This document shows positions 58,452 to 64,000 of a DNA stretch of 64,000 nt, piece after piece. The stretch comes from Magnolia sinica (taxonomy: Eukaryota > Streptophyta > Magnoliopsida > Magnoliales > Magnoliaceae): the NCBI RefSeq assembly GCF_029962835.1, contig NC_080588.1, positions 28,257,501 through 28,321,500 on the forward strand, in the 5' to 3' direction. A program made the position numbers and the translations under genes. How positions within the stretch are numbered: position 1 is the stretch's first letter; the number at the start of each line of letters is the position of its first letter. The notes below the pieces were generated by a model. That model saw only the letters and a program-made list of their open reading frames with translations, was not told the DNA's origin and made no database searches.

Positions 58452-58551
58452 CTTGGTTCATCAGGTACTTAAAATAATTAAGAAAATCAGCTTGATCCAT
58501 AACATAGGTAGACCTCACGGCATGGATTTGGTAAGGCGTGGGCAACAGTAA

Positions 58552-58975
58552 CTTTGGTGAGGCCATGACTATGGGGCCCACCTTAATTTATGTTTTGTAT
58601 ATCAAACTATCTATCCATTTTGCCTACTCATTCTAGGGCATGGGCCAAAACATAAAGCAGATCCATATATGAGTTTAACCACACCACACCACACCACACC
58701 AACAAAATTGGTGATGGAATGCCAAAGTTTTGAATAAGCTTGTACTGTGTTTTCCTTCCGTGGACTTTGTGACCATATCAGAGCAACATAATGTAGGCCT
58801 TTAGAAGTTTTTAATGATAGGCATTCAATCAATACTATTTCCTGGTCTATTGGAGATTTAGATCTACTTCACTTTTGGGTTCATCCAGTAAGACCCAGAA
58901 GGAAAAACGTAAGAATGGCGATGTATAACACATACATTAAGGTGGGCCCAATGTCATGGCTTCACTGAATCCAAG
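58552..58975. mobile_element. Foldback miniature element
   Basis: The left arm 'GTGAGGCCATGACTATGGGGCCCACCTTAAT' region (58556-58606) pairs with the right arm 'ATTAAGGTGGGCCCAATGTC' to 'CATGGCTTCACTG' (58935-58968). The interior has the family blocks 'GGGCCAAAACATAAAGCAGATCC', an (ACACC)n run at 58678-58700, and 'GAAGTTTTTAATGATAGGC'. No TSD could be settled. Confidence 0.65.
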
Positions 58976-58995
58976 GCGTATTACATATTGACAAT

Positions 58996-59448
58996 GCCAA
59001 TTGCGACCTCGCCAGTGGGCGGTGGGCTATCCCACTGATGTATGTGTTTTATCCACAAAGTCCATCCATTATGGACAGGGGATGAGCTAAAAAATGAGGC
59101 AATCCAAATCTAAAGTTGACCACACCAAGGAAAATAACAGTGATTGGAAGCCCCTTTAAAAACTTCCAAGAGCTTATAATGTTTATTTGCCATCCAAGCG
59201 GTTGATTAAGTCACGAACCTGGGAAACATAAATATAAAGTTGACCAAAAGTTTTGTGACCGTAAGAAGTTTTTAATGGTGGCAGTTCAATCATCACTTTT
59301 TCTTGTGGTGTGGCCCACCTGAGATTTTGATCTGAATCATTTGTGGCTCATGCTTTAAAATTAGATGGAAAAATTGTATGGACAGCATGGATAAAACACA
59401 TAATCTTGGTGGGACCCACAGAGCACCGTCCAGTAGCGAATTGCTGGC
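58996..59448. mobile_element. Mutator-like miniature element
   Basis: Left end GCCAATTGCGACCTCGCCAG and right end (reverse complement) GCCAGCAATTCGCTACTGGA, both followed inward by GGGGT/GGGTCCCAC, ATGTATGTGTTTTATCC and GTCCATCCAT. Flanking 9-mers ATTGACAAT (58987-58995) and AGTGTCAGT (59449-59457) match at six positions, a possible decayed TSD. No coding capacity. Confidence 0.65.
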
Positions 59449-60244
59449 AGTGTCAGTATGCCACGTCCGACCGAAGCCTCGTTCATCGCTCAAAAGGTTT
59501 CGGAGCAATTTGACATTGTTCCTATTGGTGTAGCCCATCCGATTTTTTGATGGACTTGATCTTCCTAGTACGCCGTGAACACAAGGGTTCACACCTGATG
59601 GACGGATTGGATCTCGCATATACAAAATGGTGGCCCCACAGAGCTTTTGCGTTTTACGGTCTGCCTAAAACAGGTGTGGTAGACGATTCCGGTCCCCCTG
59701 ACATAATATATTTCCCGTTCCTCCTTGCTCTCTGGTGCCATCTCTCCTCTACGAACGAACGAACGAAAGCGCGGAAAATCAGAAGAGGTATGAAAATCGA
59801 TCTTACTGTCTTCGATTTTATTTCATTTTATAAAATTCTGTTCTTGCATATTAAGGATCGTAGCATTCGATTTCAGCAGCCTTTATTTTTATATTTTAAG
59901 GAATGAAATCTCAGAAATTAGGGTTTGAAGGTGCCAACATCGACTGGTGGAATTTACCACATTCTTTTAATTATTTTATGAGATTTCTGGAATCAAGGTT
60001 CGGAGGTGCCGTACTTGAAGGGGCAGAATTTACGAAAATTTAGTTTTTTAAAACAATTTTTTTTTTTTGAAAATTTGAAATTCCTCAAATTATGGGTTGC
60101 TTGAATGTGGGAGTTTTGTGAATTTTTCGAAAGTGTTGGTTTTAGTAATATTGATGGAATTGGGATTTTAAGCTGTCAAAATTGAGTGGTAGAACTTCTG
60201 AAATCTTCGATTTTTTTTATTTTTTTATTTTTTTAAAATTTTGA
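59449..60244 (+). other. Unassigned stretch with a possible 5' exon
   Basis: Not clearly a transposon. At about 59700-59787 'CCGTTCCTCCTTGCTC', 'CTCTCCTCTACGAACGAACG' and 'GGAAAATCAGAAGAG' precede a GTATGAAAAT that resembles a splice donor, followed by a T-rich, intron-like stretch with imperfect internal repeats ('GGAGGTGCC'/'GAAGGTGCC' at 59930 and 60003). This is the look of a plant 5' UTR exon and first intron. The longest frame (59547-59906) has no recognised product. No downstream coding exon was found before the repeats resume. Confidence 0.3.
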
Positions 60245-60445
60245 AATCATCATCATCATCATCTAAGCCATATACCAAGTAATAGGGGTCGGCTGCATGA
60301 ATCCTTTTCCGACGTTCCACTTTATCATGGCCCATATCTTCAGTTAGACCCTGTCATCATTAAAAAAACAAAAATCTTCAGTTAGACAATAGGTCATCAA
60401 GTCTTTTCCTTCTACTTTTTTCCACATCCTTTTGGGCCTTCCCCC
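60245..60445 (-). pseudogene. 3' end of an RTE-type non-LTR retrotransposon
   Basis: On the minus strand the last coding block can be read as 'LTEDMGHDKVERRKRIHAADP' with damage, followed by a (GAT)n tail seen as (ATC)n at 60248-60262. This is the characteristic end of the RTE reverse transcriptase protein and its simple-repeat tail. An extra 'CTTCAGTTAGAC' duplication splits the block near 60345-60385. 5'-truncated, as such insertions usually are. Confidence 0.65.
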
Positions 60446-60548
60446 TGCCCTTCAACTTGTACCAACTCACTCCTAACCGGCACAGTTCTTGGTCTCTGTT
60501 GCAATGGGCCAAGCTGCCTGCTCCAGCCTGGGTGACCCGGCCTTGAAC

Positions 60549-60700
60549 AGCCATGTCTTGGGCCGGGCCAGGCCAGGGCCAGGGCCAGGGCCAAGATGAG
60601 TATCCCAGTCCGGCCCGTTTCTCAAGTTTATACTATATAGTACACAGGTATTAGTAATGTACGTTATAGAATCTGTATACTGGTGTGTATGTAGTAATAT
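60549..60700. repeat. 152-bp direct repeat, left copy
   Basis: Matches 62324-62475 with one mismatch seen (GGTATTAG against GGTTTTAG). The repeat contains the GGCCAGGGCCAGGGCC tract and 'TATACTATATAGTACACAGG'. The pair brackets a 1623-bp insert. Confidence 0.92.
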
Positions 60701-61930
60701 TAGTGTTTTAAATAGCGGTAGTGTGTTGCGTAGCGTTCAATCTTCCGAGCGTGTAGCGAAATAGCGTAGCGTGTAGCATAAACTACACAATACTTCTATT
60801 TTTTTAATTTTATATATATATATATATATGATAAATATTAAATAGTAAGAAAAAAATAAAATATATAAATGTTACATTCTTCAAAATAAAAATCTTACAG
60901 TTAAGAGCGTTAAGTACAATACAAGTATAAAGAATATAAAACCAACAGTCACCAACATTTTAAAAGGGAAAAAATCAGGAAAAAATTGAAAATACCAAGT
61001 TATTTTGTATGATATCTAAACCGTTTATAAGGTCTTTACTATTTATATGCTATCCAAACCGTTCATAAGGTCTTTACAAATGTGATAAAGTGAAAACACC
61101 CAAAAGATAGCCTGACACAACTTTTTTGGCCATAAGAATGCTTCAACGGTGCTCACTAAATGCCCACTTTTTCCTCTCGCGTGGCCCACTTGAATGTTGG
61201 ATACGCCTCATTTTTGGTCACGTCCTAAAATGAGCTGGCAAAACTTATGAATGGGGTGGATTTCTCATAAACATCTCATTGGGCCCCACCCAGCATCCTT
61301 GCGCAGGAAGTGCCTGCAAAACGGTTTCGCAGGAAATACACATACGAAGGCGCGCGCTGTCACTCTCGAGCTCGAGTTGCATTGGCGGTTCAAAGTTATA
61401 TAGGCCCCACAATAATGTATTTATTATATCCACACCGTTCAACCATTTGGAGAGATCATTTTAGTTGATGATCCCAAAAATGAGTCATATCCAAAGCTCA
61501 AGTGGACCACATCACAGATAACAGTGGGACAGTGATTCTCACCATTAAAACATTCGTAGGGCCCGCCATAACTTTTATTTTCCATCCAATCTGTTCATTA
61601 GGTCACACAGACTTGGATGAAGAGGAAAAACGAATATCATATTCATCCAAAACTTTTGTGACCTCAAAATGGTTTCAATGGTAGACGTTCAGTCTCTGAC
61701 CGCTGTTTGCAGTGTGGTCCACTTGATCCTTGTATCTGTCTTATTTTTCGGGCCAAGCCTTACGACGAGCTCGACAAATGGATGAACGGTTTGGATATAA
61801 TGCATACCTTATGATGGGACCCACAAAACTTGGTGACGTCAATGCGCCAGTAAGCTCGTGGTGTGCGGTACACCAGCCAATGCAAATACCTTTAAAAAAG
61901 GCTCGCACGCCGTTTTTTTTCGACGCAGAT

Positions 61931-61954
61931 AGGGTTCCAGCATTCTGGAACCCT
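61931..61954. repeat. Perfect 10-bp inverted repeat
   Basis: AGGGTTCCAG and CTGGAACCCT around the loop CATT. It lies in the exon-like stretch before the donor-like site at 62078. Confidence 0.9.
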
Positions 61955-62178
61955 AAAATCTCTCCCAGATTGATGATTTCTCAGATATCGGCGATGATTT
62001 CTCCCGATTTCAGAGAGGATTTCTGTGGATTTCGCCCAAATCTAGTCGAACGCTACTCTCTTGGGCAGATTGAACAGGTAAGTGTTTTTTTTTTTGGAAT
62101 TTCTGGATGGGATGTGGATGAGATGTCGCCGGATGTCGCACGGCTACAGTCCTACTCAAAAATCTACAATATCAGGCC

Positions 62179-62235
62179 TTATCGTGCGATATATCGGCGA
62201 TATCTCATGATATTTTGTGATATATCGCACGATAA
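62179..62235. repeat. Perfect 17-bp inverted repeat with 23-bp loop
   Basis: TTATCGTGCGATATATC at 62179-62195 and GATATATCGCACGATAA at 62219-62235 are exact reverse complements; the loop also contains GGCGATATCTCATGATAT. It could be the centre of a small palindromic element. Confidence 0.92.
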
Positions 62236-62323
62236 ATGGAAGTTTGGCGTTTTTTCAGTATTTTTCAGTATTTTCTGGGGGTTTCGTATCACTGACTGCC
62301 AATACCGATATTATCAGCCGATA

Positions 62324-62475
62324 AGCCATGTCTTGGGCCGGGCCAGGCCAGGGCCAGGGCCAGGGCCAAGATGAGTATCCCAGTCCGGCCCGTTTCTCAA
62401 GTTTATACTATATAGTACACAGGTTTTAGTAATGTACGTTATAGAATCTGTATACTGGTGTGTATGTAGTAATAT
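62324..62475. repeat. 152-bp direct repeat, right copy
   Basis: Second copy of 60549-60700. The base before and the base after differ between the copies, which sets the borders. Confidence 0.92.
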
Positions 62476-62915
62476 GAAGAACTTTGATCCTCTAGTAGTG
62501 TGATGGATGATACACAGGCACTTATAAATTGTCCAAATTGTGAACTCCACTTTATGCAGTGAATAGTATATTGATAGTGGATAGTTGGGTGGGGCATATG
62601 ATTGGTTGATGAATAATCTGATTTGACAATTGGCACAAGTGTGGCATGAAAAAACTTTTATTCTCTAGAAGAGCATAATGGTTTATAAACACGTACTTAC
62701 CAGTTGTACACTAATTGTACACATAGCATACATGTAACCTATCTTTAACTTATACTTATAGGTCCGGCCTCAACCCTAGCCATAGCCCTAGTCCCAATGT
62801 GCCCTCTAGGGCGAGGGCTAGGGCCGGGTCCTCTTTAGCCCATTAGGGCCTAGGTTGGGCTAGGGCTCTAGGGTTGGGCTAAAGCCAAGCTCATCCCGGC
62901 CCATTCCCACCCCTA
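62476..62915. mobile_element. GGCC-rich hAT-like element, right part
   Basis: The right end, read in reverse, is TAGGGGTGGGAATGGGCC (62898-62915), a hAT-like terminus similar in style to the element at 381. The interior near 62765-62890 repeats AGGGCTAGGGC / GGGTTGGGCTA. The GGCCAGGGCC tract in the 152-bp repeat is probably the other, now displaced, end. The left terminus and TSD were not found. Confidence 0.45.
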
Positions 62916-63565
62916 TCCATAAGAAAGACAATTCATGATCTTTAGAAAGTAAAAAATAATCTTTGATTTAAAATTTAGTGGTTAATTTTTTTTATTTTTT
63001 TATTTTTATCAAAGTATAGATTTAATCCATTACATTTAGATTCAATTGTCAATTTATTTATTTATTTTTAAATCCTCAATCCATTGAGATTTAAATTCAA
63101 TTACATGTAATAACATGTTTTTAGTATGTTAGGACCAAAGTTAACGGCTAATGTAGGCTTGACATTTTTTAATCAAATGTTGATCTTTCCTAATTTATAG
63201 CTATGGAGATTCAAATCCGATATGACCTATTTAGAGTTTGATCACGTTAGGGTTTTCGAAAGACGGAAGTGTTAAATTTTTTGCAAAACCCATATTTATG
63301 CCATCAAGATCTACTTCCCATCTAGATGACAAATTTCCAAAGATGGAAACCAATGGCTAAGATCATACCTATGATTGCATCCTCTCTGAGTTTGTAAAAG
63401 CCCGATGACGATCCTTCAACATAGAAGGTCTCTCTTTGATCTATCTCCAGCGAAAGGATGCTAAGAAAGCCATCTCATGTCCACACTATAAGGCTATGGG
63501 TGTGAGAGAAGATGAGAGTTGTCCACCAAGGCGACCCGCCCATGTGGAGGAGAGTAGAAGAGGGA
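62916..63565. other. No feature recognised
   Basis: A+T-rich sequence with T-runs and 'TTTATTTATTTATTTTT'. I see no coding motif, RNA gene or transposon end here. Confidence 0.5.
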
Positions 63566-63682
63566 GGAGGTGAAGTGAGGACTCTCTCTCTTTCTTCCTC
63601 TTTATCTTCTTCTTTTGCTCCTCCTGCTCCCGCTCCTCCTTCTCCTCCTTTCTTCTTCTTTTTCTTCTTCTTCTTCTTGACT
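63566..63682. repeat. Polypyrimidine tract
   Basis: A long C/T-only-like stretch, with CTCTCTCTCTTTC, CTCCTGCTCC and repeated TTCTTC units. The open frames here with poly-Lys or poly-Ser/Phe are translations of the repeat. Confidence 0.85.
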
Positions 63683-64000
63683 ATGCTACATGCTACGTAT
63701 CTCACATTACAAATTATTATTCAGCCCAACATTAAAATCAAGTAATGTTTTTAATAATTTGTTATATTTTTCTGTTTTCAATAAAAATTAGTTAATATTT
63801 TCAATGCTTTTAGTAAAATAATACAAGATTAGTTTAATTGCTCTTTCTTTACTCTCATATTTAATCATCGCCCCTTCCTATTACTTTAGGTTGCATAAAA
63901 TATCATGAAATTTTGTTATTTAAAAAAAAAAAATAATCACTCGAATTTGGTACTGAATATCATGAAATTGGTGTAACCAAGCATAACCTTGATTAAAAAT
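63683..64000. other. A+T-rich end, no feature recognised
   Basis: Unassigned A+T-rich DNA with a poly-A run near 63920. No gene or element end visible before the window stops. Confidence 0.5.

Larger units (their letters stand above)
60701..62323. other. 1.6-kb insert between the 152-bp repeats
   Basis: A mosaic. It starts 'TAGTGTTTTAAATAGCGG' with GTAGCG-type short repeats and a (TA)n run near 60815. Then comes one arm of a foldback miniature element (about 61020-61350, with GCGCAGGAAGTGCCTGC). Next is a fuller miniature element (about 61370-61870) with GGCCCCAC / ATGGGACCCAC arms. After that there is an exon-like stretch (61900-62077) ending in a CAG/GTAAGT donor-like site, and last an A+T-rich stretch with 'GATATATCG' palindromes. 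The 214-codon frame 61730-62374 runs across these unrelated pieces and is not taken as a gene. Confidence 0.7.

Noticed and set aside
61730..62374. 214-codon plus-strand open frame, the longest in the window
   Set aside because: It runs from a miniature-element arm through an exon-like piece, a splice-donor-like site, palindromic A+T-rich DNA and into the 152-bp repeat. A single protein across these is unlikely and no domain is seen.
63475..63745. Frames with poly-Lys or poly-Phe/Pro
   Set aside because: Polypyrimidine tract read on either strand.

Overview
This looks like a stretch of a large plant nuclear genome, probably pericentromeric or otherwise heterochromatic. It is A+T-rich, and almost every base can be tied to a retrotransposon, a miniature transposon or a local repeat. 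I found no intact host gene, tRNA, rRNA or CRISPR array. Many elements carry a GGGCCCACC / CATCCA signature. From memory this recalls repeats of magnoliid trees, but that attribution is weak and untested.

Layout. 1-3789 is the 3' part of a very long LTR (family A) with TGGGCC-rich arrays, a hAT-type miniature element, a 13-bp minisatellite and a captured Copia gag fragment. From 3790 to 28529 one old Ty3/Gypsy element ('T', plus strand) can be followed in order: protease, spacer with 36-bp coding repeats, reverse transcriptase, RNase H. It is interrupted by a truncated family B LTR between 163-bp direct repeats (4751-7627), a solo family B LTR with a perfect 5-bp TSD (8722-12059), a complete non-autonomous Athila-like element C (13430-27855) and a reversed Copia piece D2 (from 28530). 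Element C holds a 2.7-kb PIF/Harbinger-like element full of foldback miniature elements, and its 3' end is tandemly duplicated.

30460-36350 is a B-related LTR (E) carrying a solo LTR of family C. 36350-41785 is an internally deleted Copia element D1 with tRNA-Met-type PBS, gag and both LTRs. 41786-44466 is a minus-strand Gypsy 5' end (gag plus part of its leader and LTR). Into it went a solo family B LTR (44467-52974, TSD GTAGG), and into that a 4.4-kb solo family A LTR (48294-52662, TSD TTTGG).

53490-56209 is a minus-strand Athila-type element (gag, leader, PBS, LTR). 56344-58451 is a Copia-type LTR with a Mutator-like miniature element. 58500-64000 is a patchwork of miniature elements, an RTE-type 3' end, a 152-bp direct repeat around a 1.6-kb insert, and two short exon-like stretches ending in splice-donor-like sites.

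The genes here do not form a pathway; they are decayed polyproteins of mobile elements. The most unusual features are the two long direct duplications around non-transposon-like inserts, the duplicated tail of element C, the unrecognised acidic protein of element C, and the shared miniature-element module found in LTR promoters of several unrelated families.
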